Source of the DNA: Caballeronia sp. M1242
GTDB lineage: Bacteria > Pseudomonadota > Gammaproteobacteria > Burkholderiales > Burkholderiaceae
Direction of reading: 5' to 3'
Assembly: GCF_017220215.1 (NCBI RefSeq)
Contig: NZ_CP071129.1
Coordinates: forward strand, 186,001 to 250,000
Length of the DNA: 64,000 bases
Below, one piece after another: positions 8,842 to 17,998 of the stretch. The first letter of the stretch is position 1; each line of letters starts with the position of its first letter. Both the position numbers and the translations under genes were made by a program. Below the pieces are notes generated by a model. That model had not been told where the DNA came from. It ran no database searches and was given only the letters and a program-made list of their open reading frames with translations.

Positions 8842-10434
8842 ATGAAAACAATCAAGCGAGCCCTCTCGGGCGTGCTGGCGGCGGGCGCACTGCTCAATGC
8901 CGGCGTAGCCCTGGCGGTCAACGACAGTCCTGGCGGTCCCGCTGTGAATGAGATCAATTTCCAGCAGCCAGTGACGAAGATCGCCGAGGAGCTCTACGGC
9001 CTCCATATCTTCATGCTCATCATCTGTACCGTCATCTTCATCGGCGTGTTCGGGGTGATGTTCTATTCGGTCGTTAAGCATCGCAAGTCCAAGGGTTTCA
9101 AGCCCGCGCACTTCCACGAAAGCACCACGGTCGAAATCATCTGGACGATCGTGCCGTTCATCATCGTCATTTTGATGGCGCTGCCGGCCACCAAGGCCGT
9201 CGTCGCGATGAAGGACACCACCAACGCCGATCTGACCGTGAAGGTCACGGGCTACCAGTGGAAGTGGGGCTACGACTACGTGAAGGGCCCGGGCGAAGGC
9301 ATCAGCTTCCTCTCGACGCTCTCCACGCCGCGCAGCCAGGTGAACGGCCAGACGCCGATTTCCGATACGTATCTACAGGAAGTCGACAACCCGCTCGTCG
9401 TGCCGGTCGACAAGAAGATCCGCATCATCACCACCGCGAACGACGTCGTTCACTCGTGGTACGTGCCGGCGTTCGGCGTGAAGCAGGACGCGATTCCCGG
9501 CTTCGTGCGCGACACGTGGTTCAAGGCGGAGAAGGTGGGCACGTATCGCGGCTTCTGCACGGAACTGTGCGGCAAGGAGCACGCGTACATGCCGGTCGTC
9601 GTGGAAGTGCTGTCCACCGACGACTACGCGAAGTGGGTCGACACGCAGAAGAAGAAAATGGCTTCTTCCGCCGACGATCCCAACAAGACCTACACGATGG
9701 ACGAGCTGAAGACGCGCGGCGCGCAGATCTACGCGTCGAACTGCGCGGTCTGCCACCAGCCGACCGGCAAGGGCGCGGGCCAGTTCCCGGCGCTCGACGG
9801 CAGCAAGGTGGCGAACGGTCCGATCGCCGGTCACGTGAATATCGTGCTGCATGGCAAGGGCGCGATGCCGCCGTGGCAGACGACGCTGAACGACGTTGAA
9901 ATCGCGTCGGTCGTTACGTACGAACGCAACACGTGGGGCAACCACACCGGCGACGTTCTGCAGCCGAAGCAGGTCGCGGACGCGCGCAACGGCAAGATGC
10001 CCGAAGGCGGCGATCACACGGCGGCAGCGGGCGGCGAAGCAGCGAGCGGCGCGGCGGCAAGCGGCGCGGCGGAAGCCAGCGCGCCGGCTGCGGCGTCTGG
10101 CGAGCAGTCGGCGCAGGGCGCGCTGCCGGCCAGCATCTACTTCGAAACGGGCAAGAGCGACCTGCCCGCTGACGCAAACAACGCAGTGCAGGCGGCCGCC
10201 GCTTACGTCAAGGCACATCCGGACGCGAAGATCGCGCTTTCCGGCTTCACGGATGCAACCGGCGGCGCCGACCTCAACGCGGACCTCGCCAAGAAGCGCG
10301 CGCAAGCCGTTCGCGACGCGCTCAAGGCGGCCGGTGTCTCGGAAGAACGCATCGTGTTGAAGAAGCCCGAGTCGGTCACGGGCGGCACGGATGCGAAAGA
10401 AGCACGCCGCGTAGAAATCAGTCCGGCTGCTTGA
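8842..10434 (+). CDS. coxB: Cytochrome c oxidase subunit II with cytochrome c and OmpA-like domains
   Basis: Subunit II receives electrons from cytochrome c at its periplasmic CuA centre. From the ATG at 8842 (530 aa; AAGGAT is the Shine-Dalgarno) there is a signal peptide, a two-helix COX2 membrane domain (about 45-120) and a cupredoxin domain. CuA ligands are His204, Cys239, Cys243, His247 and Met250, the last four in CTELCGKEHAYM. A cytochrome c domain follows with CAVCH (301-305), then an Ala/Ser linker (about 390-425). The last 100 residues form an OmpA-like peptidoglycan-binding fold (IYFETGKSDLPADA, LSGFTDATGG, KKRAQAVRDAL). The caa3-like tail is known; the OmpA-like extension is unusual. 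coxA follows. Confidence 0.96.
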   Translation: MKTIKRALSGVLAAGALLNAGVALAVNDSPGGPAVNEINFQQPVTKIAEELYGLHIFMLIICTVIFIGVFGVMFYSVVKHRKSKGFKPAHFHESTTVEIIWTIVPFIIVILMALPATKAVVAMKDTTNADLTVKVTGYQWKWGYDYVKGPGEGISFLSTLSTPRSQVNGQTPISDTYLQEVDNPLVVPVDKKIRIITTANDVVHSWYVPAFGVKQDAIPGFVRDTWFKAEKVGTYRGFCTELCGKEHAYMPVVVEVLSTDDYAKWVDTQKKKMASSADDPNKTYTMDELKTRGAQIYASNCAVCHQPTGKGAGQFPALDGSKVANGPIAGHVNIVLHGKGAMPPWQTTLNDVEIASVVTYERNTWGNHTGDVLQPKQVADARNGKMPEGGDHTAAAGGEAASGAAASGAAEASAPAAASGEQSAQGALPASIYFETGKSDLPADANNAVQAAAAYVKAHPDAKIALSGFTDATGGADLNADLAKKRAQAVRDALKAAGVSEERIVLKKPESVTGGTDAKEARRVEISPAA

Positions 10435-10529
10435 CATGTCGCGCGTGCGTTTCTCCTTCGCTCAAGGCAACGGAGAAGCACGCGGGCAACGCCAAGTGCC
10501 TCGAGTATTCGCTTTAGGAGATGATTGTC

Positions 10530-12143
10530 ATGTCTAGCATCGGACACGATGTAGTCGCGGGTCACGACCACGCGCACGACGACCATGCGCACGAAACGCC
10601 GCATGGTTGGCGCCGGTGGCTTTTCGCCACCAACCACAAGGACATCGGTACCTTGTATCTGCTGTTCTCGTTCATCATGTTCCTCTCCGGGGGCGTGATG
10701 GCGCTCGGCATTCGCGCCGAGCTGTTCGAACCGGGCCTGCAGATCATGCGCCCCGAGTTCTTCAATCAGCTGACCACCATGCACGGCCTCATCATGGTGT
10801 TCGGCGCGATCATGCCGGCGTTCGTCGGCTTCGCGAACTGGATGGTGCCGCTGCAGATCGGCGCATCGGACATGGCGTTCGCGCGCATGAACAACTTCAG
10901 CTTCTGGCTGCTGCCGGTCGCGGCCGTGCTGCTCGTCGGCTCGTTCTTCGTGCCGGGCGGCGCGACCGCCGCGGGCTGGACGCTGTACGCGCCGCTCTCG
11001 ACGCAGATGGGCCCCGGCATGGACTTCGCGATTTTCGCCGTCCACATCATGGGCGCGTCGTCGATCATGGGCGGCATCAACATCGTCGTGACCATCCTGA
11101 ACATGCGCGCGCCGGGCATGACGCTCATGAAGATGCCGATGTTCGCGTGGACGTGGCTCATCACCGCGTACCTGCTGATCGCCGTGATGCCGGTTCTGGC
11201 AGGCGCCATCACGATGGTGCTGTTCGACCGTCACTTCGGCACGTCGTTCTTCAACGCGGCGGGCGGCGGCGATCCGGTCATGTACCAGCACATCTTCTGG
11301 TTCTTCGGCCACCCCGAGGTGTACATCATGATCTTGCCGGCGTTCGGGATCGTGTCGCAGGTGATCCCGGCGTTCTCGCGCAAGCCGCTCTTCGGCTATA
11401 GCTCGATGGTGTACGCGACCGCGTCGATCGCGATTCTCTCGTTCATGGTGTGGGCGCACCACATGTTCGCCACCGGCATGCCGGTGACGGGCCAGCTGTT
11501 CTTCATGTACGCGACGATGCTGATCGCCGTGCCGACGGGCGTGAAGGTGTTCAACTGGGTCGCGACGATGTGGCGCGGCGCGCTGACCTTCGAAACGCCG
11601 ATGCTCTTCGCGATCGGCTTCCTGTTCGTGTTCACGATGGGCGGCTTCACGGGCCTGATCCTTTCGATGGCCCCGCTCGACATCCAGATGCACGGCACGT
11701 ACTACGTGGTCGCGCACTTCCACTACGTGCTGGTGGCCGGTTCGCTGTTTGCGCTGTTCGCGGGCTGGTACTACTGGTCGCCGAAGTGGACCGGCTGGAT
11801 GTACAACGAAATGCGCGGGAAGATCCACTTCTGGGCGTCGATGATCTTCTTCAACATCACGTTCTTCCCGATGCACTTCCTGGGTCTCGCGGGCATGCCG
11901 CGCCGCTATGCGGACTACCCGGCGCAGTTCACCGACTTCAACCAGATCGCGACCATCGGCGCGTTCGGTTTCGGTCTCGCGCAGGTGTACTTCCTGTTTG
12001 CGGTCGCGCTGCCGACGTACCGCGGCGGTGGCGAGCATGAAAAGGCCAGCGACAAGCCGTGGGATGGCGCGGAAGGTCTCGAATGGACCGTGCCGAGCCC
12101 GGCGCCGTTCCATACGTTCGAGAACCCGCCGACCGTCGAATAA
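10530..12143 (+). CDS. coxA: Cytochrome c oxidase subunit I
   Basis: This is the catalytic heme-copper subunit that reduces O2 and pumps protons, with 12 membrane helices over 537 aa. Seen are the CuB/Tyr cross-link motif HPEVYIMILPAFG, the CuB His pair WAHHMFATG and the heme a/a3 ligand region HFHYVLVAGSLFA. AGGAG (10516-10520) abuts the ATG at 10521 but is 9 nt from the ATG at 10530, so the latter is chosen. The His-rich N-terminus (HDHAHDDHAHE) may bind metal. It lies directly after coxB. Confidence 0.98.
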   Translation: MSSIGHDVVAGHDHAHDDHAHETPHGWRRWLFATNHKDIGTLYLLFSFIMFLSGGVMALGIRAELFEPGLQIMRPEFFNQLTTMHGLIMVFGAIMPAFVGFANWMVPLQIGASDMAFARMNNFSFWLLPVAAVLLVGSFFVPGGATAAGWTLYAPLSTQMGPGMDFAIFAVHIMGASSIMGGINIVVTILNMRAPGMTLMKMPMFAWTWLITAYLLIAVMPVLAGAITMVLFDRHFGTSFFNAAGGGDPVMYQHIFWFFGHPEVYIMILPAFGIVSQVIPAFSRKPLFGYSSMVYATASIAILSFMVWAHHMFATGMPVTGQLFFMYATMLIAVPTGVKVFNWVATMWRGALTFETPMLFAIGFLFVFTMGGFTGLILSMAPLDIQMHGTYYVVAHFHYVLVAGSLFALFAGWYYWSPKWTGWMYNEMRGKIHFWASMIFFNITFFPMHFLGLAGMPRRYADYPAQFTDFNQIATIGAFGFGLAQVYFLFAVALPTYRGGGEHEKASDKPWDGAEGLEWTVPSPAPFHTFENPPTVE

Positions 12144-12205
12144 GTCGTCTCTCCGTTCTGTGAGGCTTCTGCGCGAAGCCTCACAGACTCCCGAGCAAGA
12201 AACGC

Positions 12206-12346
12206 ATGGCCCCGAATCCACAAAAAAGACGCTCCCGCGAGGACATCCGCGCGGGCAACAAGCGGCTCGGTTTCATCATGGTATTGATCGCCGCCGTCTT
12301 TTTTCTGGGTATCGTCGTCAGGCAATACCTGTTGTCGCGAGGCTAA
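12206..12346 (+). CDS. Cytochrome oxidase small assembly protein (46 aa)
   Basis: A 46-aa frame (MAPNPQKRRSREDIRAGNKR, then one hydrophobic helix of about 20 residues) sits between coxA and ctaG. The basic N-terminus and single membrane helix match the small assembly proteins annotated at this position in betaproteobacterial cox operons. Its stop lies 1 bp before the ctaG GTG, so translation is tightly coupled. A role in oxidase assembly is inferred from position. Confidence 0.85.
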   Translation: MAPNPQKRRSREDIRAGNKRLGFIMVLIAAVFFLGIVVRQYLLSRG

Positions 12347-12347
12347 C

Positions 12348-12920
12348 GTGTCCACTCAGCAGGAAGATTCTCATATCGACCGCTCGTTCAACCGGTCGAT
12401 GCTGCTCAAGCTGTTCGTCGTCGCGGCGATGATGTTCGGCTTCGGCTTCGCGCTCGTGCCGATGTACCGCGCGATCTGCCAGATCACGGGCATCAACAAT
12501 CTCGTGCAGCGCGATGTCGGCGCGCGCGAGGCGAAGAACACGCAGGTCGACGCGAGCCGTACCGTGTCCATCGAATTCGATGCGAACGCGCGCGGGCCGC
12601 TGCAATTCAAGCCGGAGCAGTCGAATCTCGACATTCACCCCGGCGAAGTGATGACGGTGATGTATCAGGTGACGAACGAGCAGGGGCGCACGGTGAAGGC
12701 GCAGGCCATTCCGAGCTACGCGCCGAAGCAGGCCACCGAGTATTTCAAGAAGATCGAATGCTTCTGTTTCACCCAGCAGACGCTCGCGCCGAACGAGACG
12801 AAGCGCATGCCGGTGGTGTTCGTCGTCGATCCGAAGCTGCCGAAGGACGTGAAGACCATCACGCTGTCGTACACGTTCTTCGAACTCGACGCGCCGAAGA
12901 CGGTCGCGAAGGGAACGTGA
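12348..12920 (+). CDS. ctaG: Cytochrome c oxidase assembly protein CtaG (Cox11)
   Basis: Cox11/CtaG delivers copper to the CuB site of subunit I. The 190-aa product has one N-terminal membrane helix (about 17-38), the motif VPMYRAICQITG and the copper-binding CFCFTQQTL (C-x-C) in a periplasmic Ig-like domain. The start is GTG, 1 bp after the preceding small gene. The stop overlaps a possible GTG start of the next gene. Confidence 0.95.
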   Translation: MSTQQEDSHIDRSFNRSMLLKLFVVAAMMFGFGFALVPMYRAICQITGINNLVQRDVGAREAKNTQVDASRTVSIEFDANARGPLQFKPEQSNLDIHPGEVMTVMYQVTNEQGRTVKAQAIPSYAPKQATEYFKKIECFCFTQQTLAPNETKRMPVVFVVDPKLPKDVKTITLSYTFFELDAPKTVAKGT

Positions 12921-12925
12921 ACATC

Positions 12926-13129
12926 ATGAACGGACGGACGCAGAAGGGCGGCGGGTTCGTGAAGCTGGTGAAGGCCGTGTTCTGGTCGTTCTTCGGCGTG
13001 CGGCGGCGGGCCGACCTGGAAAACGACGCCGCGCAGCTGAATCCGCTGCATCTGATCGCGGCTGGCGTGATTGGTGCTGCGCTTTTCATCGTCGTGCTGC
13101 TGGTGATCGTGCGCGCGGTGGTTCGGTAG
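12926..13129 (+). CDS. DUF2970 small membrane protein
   Basis: The 67-aa product (from the ATG at 12926; a GTG at 12917 overlaps the ctaG stop) has a basic, aromatic N-terminal half (VKAVFWSFFGVRRR), then the NPLHLIAAG motif of DUF2970 and one C-terminal membrane helix. It is conserved between ctaG and coxC in Burkholderiales. The function is unknown; a role in oxidase assembly or stability is inferred from context. Confidence 0.87.
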   Translation: MNGRTQKGGGFVKLVKAVFWSFFGVRRRADLENDAAQLNPLHLIAAGVIGAALFIVVLLVIVRAVVR

Positions 13130-13208
13130 GGCAACCCAAAGCGCGCTCGCGCCGAACGGCGCTGCGGCAAAATAATTCAAGCAACTGGATCGAAGTGGAG
13201 AATCAACG

Positions 13209-14066
13209 ATGAGCGGTCAAAACGAGAGCCCGTACTATTTCGTGCCGCATCCGTCACGGCATCCGATCATGGCTGCGTGCGGCTTGCTGGTAATGCTGTC
13301 GTCGCTGGCGGCGTGGGTCAACGGGCATTCCTTGGCGCCGTTCGGCACGCTGCTCGGCCTGCTGTTTTTGCTGTTCGTGCTGTGGCACTGGTTCGGCGAC
13401 GCGATCTCGGAATCCGAAGGCGGCATGTACGGCAAGCGCGTGGATGTGTCGTACCGCTGGAGCATGAGCTGGTTCATCTTCTCCGAAGTCATGTTCTTCG
13501 GCGCGTTCTTCGGCGCGCTGTTTTACGCGCGCGCCATCGCGCTGCACGAATTGGGCAGCCTCGACTACAAGCTGATCTGGCCGGACTTCTCCGCCGTGTG
13601 GCCGAACAACGGTCCCGCCGCGCTGGTTCCGCATTTCCGCGCGATGGTGCCGTGGCCCCTGCCGACCATCAACACGGCGCTGCTGCTTTCGTCCGGCGCG
13701 ACGCTGACGGTGGCGCACCACGCGCTGCGGGAAGATCATCGCAAGAAGGCGATCGGCTGGCTCGCCGCGACCGTGCTGCTCGGCGTCATCTTCCTGTTCT
13801 GCCAGGGCTACGAATACTTCCACGCGTACAACGAACTGAACCTGACGCTCGCATCCGGCGTGTACGGCTCGACGTTCTTCCTGCTCACGGGCTTCCACGG
13901 CTTCCACGTGTTCCTGGGCGGCACGATGCTGGCTGTGGTGATGGTCCGGCTGATTCGCGGACACTTCACGCCGGAGCATCACTTCGCGTTCGAAGGCGCC
14001 GCGTGGTACTGGCACTTCGTGGACGTCGTGTGGCTCGGGTTGTACGTCGTCGTCTACTGGCTGTAA
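13209..14066 (+). CDS. coxC: Cytochrome c oxidase subunit III
   Basis: Subunit III is the seven-helix structural subunit that stabilises turnover and proton uptake. The 285-aa product has YYFVPHPSRHPI at the N-terminus, FIFSEVMFFGAFF and the C-terminal WHFVDVVWLGLYVVVYWL typical of the family. GGAGAATCAACG precedes the ATG. A strong terminator follows at 14105. Confidence 0.97.
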   Translation: MSGQNESPYYFVPHPSRHPIMAACGLLVMLSSLAAWVNGHSLAPFGTLLGLLFLLFVLWHWFGDAISESEGGMYGKRVDVSYRWSMSWFIFSEVMFFGAFFGALFYARAIALHELGSLDYKLIWPDFSAVWPNNGPAALVPHFRAMVPWPLPTINTALLLSSGATLTVAHHALREDHRKKAIGWLAATVLLGVIFLFCQGYEYFHAYNELNLTLASGVYGSTFFLLTGFHGFHVFLGGTMLAVVMVRLIRGHFTPEHHFAFEGAAWYWHFVDVVWLGLYVVVYWL

Positions 14067-14104
14067 CTGCGCGTCTCCGCGGGCTCAAGGCCCGCCGCGC
14101 AAGC

Positions 14105-14141
14105 ACGCCGCCCTGACGTTCGAGGGCGGCGTTTTGTTTTG
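14105..14141 (+). terminator. Intrinsic terminator after coxC
   Basis: Ten-base arms ACGCCGCCCT (14105-14114) and AGGGCGGCGT (14123-14132) with an 8-nt loop are followed by GTTTTGTTTT. It ends the DUF2244-coxC unit. Confidence 0.9.
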
Positions 14142-14195
14142 TTGCGCGACGTTGCCGCGACAATACGCCTCGTTCTTGCGAACCTTCGCGGCGGG

Positions 14196-14447
14196 TTATC
14201 GTCCGAGGGGAATGCCCGTCGACTGAATCCACCCCATCCAGTGAGCGAACAGGATGAACAGGAAGAGCGAAATGGACAGCCCGACGCGCATGGCGAGCGA
14301 CCACACCATCCGCTTGGTCTTGCCGCGGTCGGTCATCATGAAGTACAGCGCCGAGGCGAGGCTGCCGAGAATGAGGATGAAAGCGATGGCGACGATAATG
14401 TGCATAAACCAGCCGGCAAAGTTGCTCAACTTGCCCGGATAACGCAT
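14196..14447 (-). CDS. Twin-transmembrane small protein
   Basis: The 83-aa product has two hydrophobic helices (about 9-35 and 52-72) separated by a basic loop (DRGKTKRMV). This matches the DUF2909-like twin-transmembrane proteins that recur between coxC and SURF1 genes. It is on the minus strand, divergent from SURF1. The function is unknown; association with oxidase assembly is inferred from position. Confidence 0.8.
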   Translation of the reverse strand: MRYPGKLSNFAGWFMHIIVAIAFILILGSLASALYFMMTDRGKTKRMVWSLAMRVGLSISLFLFILFAHWMGWIQSTGIPLGR

Positions 14448-14535
14448 CGAGCAGTATGGAAACGAGTCATCTCATTATCTCACTCGACGGATCGCGCCGC
14501 GCGGCGGCGCGCGCCGTCGCGCGGCGGCTGCGGTC

Positions 14536-15285
14536 ATGAAGATTCGCTTCTGGCCCACGCTCGTCATCTTGATCGTCGTTGCCGTGACGGTGCGCCTCGG
14601 ATTCTGGCAGCGCGACCGCGCGCATCAGAAAGAGGCGCTCAACGCGCGCATCACGGCCTTCGCGAATGCGCCGGCCACGCGCGTGGGCGTCGATCCGATT
14701 CCGCTGCAATCCGTCGAATTCCACCGGGTGCAGGCGCGCGGCGAGTTCATGCCGGAGCGCGTCGTCTATCTCGATAATCGTCCATATAACGACCAGCCGG
14801 GCTTTTATGTCGTGATGCCGCTTAAACTCGAGGGCGGCGGCTACGTGCTCGTCAATCGTGGATGGCTGCCGCGCAATCTGGCTGATCGCACAGGGATCGA
14901 GCCGTACGAGACGCCGAAGGGCGTCGTCGACGTCGAAGGCATTGCCCGCGCCAATCCGTCGCAGGCGTTTGAACTGGGAACGGGCGGGTCGGCCGGGCAC
15001 CAGCAGATTCGCCAGAATCTCAGCATTCCGGCCTATGCCGCCGAAACCGGGCTCGCGTTTCAGCCGTTCGTGATCCAGCAGACGAACGACACGCACGACC
15101 GGCTCGTGCGCGACTGGCGCGCGCCGACGATGGGCGTCGAGCGCAATTACGGCTACATGCTCCAGTGGTGGGGCATGGCCGCCGCCGCCGTGGGCTTCGG
15201 GCTGTATGCCGCCCGCCGCGCCGCGAAGAAAGACGACACGCGTCTCGTAGACGACTCCGACGACGAAGCCGCCGGCCACGCTTGA
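14536..15285 (+). CDS. SURF1 family cytochrome oxidase assembly protein
   Basis: SURF1 (Shy1) helps insert heme A into subunit I. The 249-aa product has the classic two-helix hairpin: an N-terminal helix ending LGFWQRDRAHQKEALNAR and a C-terminal helix after ERNYGYMLQWWGMA. Conserved periplasmic motifs YLDNRPYNDQPGF and VLVNRGWLPR are present. The SCO-like protein gene follows 22 bp downstream. Confidence 0.94.
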   Translation: MKIRFWPTLVILIVVAVTVRLGFWQRDRAHQKEALNARITAFANAPATRVGVDPIPLQSVEFHRVQARGEFMPERVVYLDNRPYNDQPGFYVVMPLKLEGGGYVLVNRGWLPRNLADRTGIEPYETPKGVVDVEGIARANPSQAFELGTGGSAGHQQIRQNLSIPAYAAETGLAFQPFVIQQTNDTHDRLVRDWRAPTMGVERNYGYMLQWWGMAAAAVGFGLYAARRAAKKDDTRLVDDSDDEAAGHA

Positions 15286-15307
15286 GCTAACTCTCACCGA
15301 ATTCTTG

Positions 15308-15946
15308 ATGCCATCTCAACGTCCCACGACTGCCGACAAGCCCCGCACGCCCCCGAAAGGATCATGGATCAGCGGGCGCTGGATGCTCGTGCTGCTCGCG
15401 CTCGTCTGCGCGGCGCCGGTCATCGCTTCCTATCTGATGTACTACGTGTTCAAGCCAGCGGGCGGCACATCGAGCTATGGCGCGCTGATCGACCCGCAGC
15501 GGCCGATTCCTTCGCAACTCGTCGTCACCGACGAGAAAGGGCAGGCCATGCCGCTCAAGTCACTCGAAGGCAAGTGGCTGATGATCACCGTCAACGGCAG
15601 CGCTTGCGACGAGCAATGCGTCACGCGTCTCTATTACATGCGGCAAGTGCGCGTGCTGCAATCGGCGGAACGCGACCGCGTGGTCAACGTCTGGCTGCGC
15701 ACGGATGACAAGCCCGTGGCCGATGTCATCAAGACGGCGTATCCGCAGCCGGACACGCGCATGCTGATCGCCGATCCGCGCGCGGTCGCGGACTGGCTGC
15801 CGGTCGCTGACGGCGGCAGCATCACGGACCACATCTATCTGGTGGACCCGAACGGCAATCTGATGATGCGCTTCCCGAAGAATCCCGATCCCAAGAAGAT
15901 CAACGCGGATCTGGCGAAGCTGCTGAAGTGGTCGCGGATCGGCTAA
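15308..15946 (+). CDS. Membrane-anchored SCO-like thioredoxin-fold protein
   Basis: The 212-aa product has one N-terminal membrane helix (about 25-47) and a periplasmic thioredoxin-like domain. A CDEQC (CxxxC) motif and a later ITDHIYLVDPNG segment reproduce the Cys, Cys and His copper ligands of SCO proteins, although overall similarity is low. It sits between SURF1 and ctaA, with a second, canonical SCO gene at 17995. I infer a role in copper handling or CuA-cysteine reduction. ATG 15308 is chosen over TTG 15305. Confidence 0.8.
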   Translation: MPSQRPTTADKPRTPPKGSWISGRWMLVLLALVCAAPVIASYLMYYVFKPAGGTSSYGALIDPQRPIPSQLVVTDEKGQAMPLKSLEGKWLMITVNGSACDEQCVTRLYYMRQVRVLQSAERDRVVNVWLRTDDKPVADVIKTAYPQPDTRMLIADPRAVADWLPVADGGSITDHIYLVDPNGNLMMRFPKNPDPKKINADLAKLLKWSRIG

Positions 15947-15967
15947 CACGCGGGTTGAAGGTGAAAC

Positions 15968-17080
15968 ATGAGTTATGTATTGCAGTTGGGGATGATCGGC
16001 TTATGCATTGCGCTGCTGCCGCTGTCCTTCGTCTGGGTAAAAGCCGATGACAACAAGTTCCGCAAGCTCGTCTGGCTGACCACGTTTCTGACGCTCGATC
16101 TGATCATGTTCGGCGGCTTTACGCGCCTGACCGATTCCGGCCTCGGCTGCCCGGACTGGCCGGGCTGCTACGGCACGTCGTCGCCGTTCATCGCGCACGC
16201 GCAGATTGCTGCCGCATATCAGGCGATGCCCACCGGCCCGGTCAGCATGGTCAAGGCGTGGATCGAAATGCTGCACCGCTACTTCGCGATGGCGATCGGC
16301 GTGCTGATCATCGCGCAGGTCATCATTGCGTGGACGGCGCGCATCAAGCGTCGTCCGCTGCACGTGTCGCCGTGGTGGCCCACCGGCATCCTGCTGCTGA
16401 TCTGCCTGCAAGGCGCGTTCGGCGCGTGGACCGTCACGTTGAAGCTGCAACCGGTCATCGTCACGACGCATTTGCTGCTCGGACTCGCGCTGCTCGGCGC
16501 GCTCGGCTGGCTCGCGGCACGCCAGACGCCGATTCCGTCGCTCGATCCCGCAGCCGCGCGCTGGATGCCGGCCGCGCTCTTCGGCCTCGCGTTGCTCGTG
16601 GTGCAAATCGCGCTCGGCGGCTGGGTGAGCACGAACTATGCTGTACTGGCCTGCACGGACTTTCCACTTTGCAACGGCCAATGGATTCCGCCGATGAACT
16701 TCGAACACGGCTTTCACCTGTGGCGCGCGCTCGGCATGACGGGCGAAGGCGATGTGATCTCGCAGGACGCGCTCGTCGCGATCCACTGGACGCATCGCAC
16801 GTTCGCGGTCGTCGTCGTGCTGTATCTGCTGTGGCTGGCCGCGAGATTGCGCCGCTTCGAATCGCTGCGCAAGCCGGCGAACGGCGTGCTCGCGGTCATC
16901 GTCATCCAGTTCTTGACCGGCATGTCGAACATCGTGCTGCAATGGCCGCTGCCTATTGCCGTCGCCCATAACGGCGGGGCCGCGATCCTGCTGCTCCTGC
17001 TCGTCATGCTAAACTTTCGAATCTCTTCCAGCCGTCCCGGCCGCGCCGCGCTTCCCGCACGCGACGTCGTTTCAGCGTGA
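15968..17080 (+). CDS. ctaA: Heme A synthase (COX15/CtaA family)
   Basis: The enzyme oxidises the C8 methyl of heme O to the formyl group of heme A. The 370-aa, eight-helix product has the N-terminal motif GGFTRLTDSGLGCPDWPGCYG, the His region EMLHRYFAMAIG, and in the second half TDFPLCNGQW and the His motif HWTHRTFA. It precedes cyoE, which makes heme O, so the two steps are adjacent. Confidence 0.95.
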   Translation: MSYVLQLGMIGLCIALLPLSFVWVKADDNKFRKLVWLTTFLTLDLIMFGGFTRLTDSGLGCPDWPGCYGTSSPFIAHAQIAAAYQAMPTGPVSMVKAWIEMLHRYFAMAIGVLIIAQVIIAWTARIKRRPLHVSPWWPTGILLLICLQGAFGAWTVTLKLQPVIVTTHLLLGLALLGALGWLAARQTPIPSLDPAAARWMPAALFGLALLVVQIALGGWVSTNYAVLACTDFPLCNGQWIPPMNFEHGFHLWRALGMTGEGDVISQDALVAIHWTHRTFAVVVVLYLLWLAARLRRFESLRKPANGVLAVIVIQFLTGMSNIVLQWPLPIAVAHNGGAAILLLLLVMLNFRISSSRPGRAALPARDVVSA

Positions 17081-17092
17081 TGGCGCCTTCCC

Positions 17093-17998
17093 ATGGATAG
17101 CACGACACTCAATTCCCCTCTCGGCAGCCGCGTCTCGCAATACATTGCGCTGACGAAGCCGCGCGTCACGCAGCTCGCCGTGTTCTGCGCCGTCATCGGC
17201 ATGTTTCTCTCGACGCCCGGCATGGTTCCGTGGACGAAGTTGCTCGGCGGCGGCATCGGCATCTGGCTGCTGGCGGGCGCGGCGTTCGCCATCAACTGCC
17301 TCGTCGAGCAGAAAGTGGATGCGAAGATGCGCCGCACCGCATGGCGTCCGTCGGCGCGCGGGCAAATCACGAGCACGCAGATTCTGACCTTCTCCGCGGT
17401 GCTCGGCGGCATCGGCATGTGGACGCTGTACCGCTTCACCAATCCGCTGACGATGTGGCTCACGCTCGCGACTTTCGTCGGCTACGCGGTCATTTACACG
17501 CTGCTGCTCAAGCCGTACACGCCGCAGAACATCGTGATCGGCGGCGCGTCGGGCGCCATGCCGCCCGCGCTCGGCTGGGCGGCGGTCACGGGCGCGGTGC
17601 CCGGCGACGCGTGGATACTCGTGCTCATCATCTTCGTCTGGACGCCGCCGCATTTCTGGGCGCTCGCGCTGTATCGCCGCAAAGACTACGAGAACGCCGG
17701 CCTGCCGATGCTGCCCGTCACGCATGGCGAAAAGTACACGCTGCTGAACATTTTTCTGTACACCATCGTGCTGTTTGCGGTCACGTTGATGCCGTTCGTT
17801 TCCGGCATGAGCGGCGTCGTGTATCTGGCAAGCGCGGTCGGACTCGGTGCGGTGTTCTTGGGCTACACGTGGAAGCTGTATCGCGAATACTCGGACGCCC
17901 TCGCGCGCAAGACCTTCCGCTATTCCATCGTGTATTTGTCGTTGCTCTTCGGCGCGTTGCTCGTCGATCACTACGTTCGCACGGTGATCGGCGCATGA
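17093..17998 (+). CDS. cyoE: Heme O synthase (protoheme IX farnesyltransferase)
   Basis: This UbiA-superfamily prenyltransferase adds farnesyl to heme B to give heme O. The 301-aa product has many membrane helices, the first Asp-rich-type motif [19 protein letters not shown] and the second region [20 protein letters not shown]. The C-terminal stop overlaps the SCO start by 4 bp (ATGA). It is also known as ctaB. Confidence 0.96.
   Translation: MDSTTLNSPLGSRVSQYIALTKPRVTQLAVFCAVIGMFLSTPGMVPWTKLLGGGIGIWLLAGAAFAINCLVEQKVDAKMRRTAWRPSARGQITSTQILTFSAVLGGIGMWTLYRFTNPLTMWLTLATFVGYAVIYTLLLKPYTPQNIVIGGASGAMPPALGWAAVTGAVPGDAWILVLIIFVWTPPHFWALALYRRKDYENAGLPMLPVTHGEKYTLLNIFLYTIVLFAVTLMPFVSGMSGVVYLASAVGLGAVFLGYTWKLYREYSDALARKTFRYSIVYLSLLFGALLVDHYVRTVIGA

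Noticed and set aside
10203-12221. Long minus-strand frame opposite coxA
   Set aside because: His/Arg-rich shadow; coxA is certain on the plus strand.
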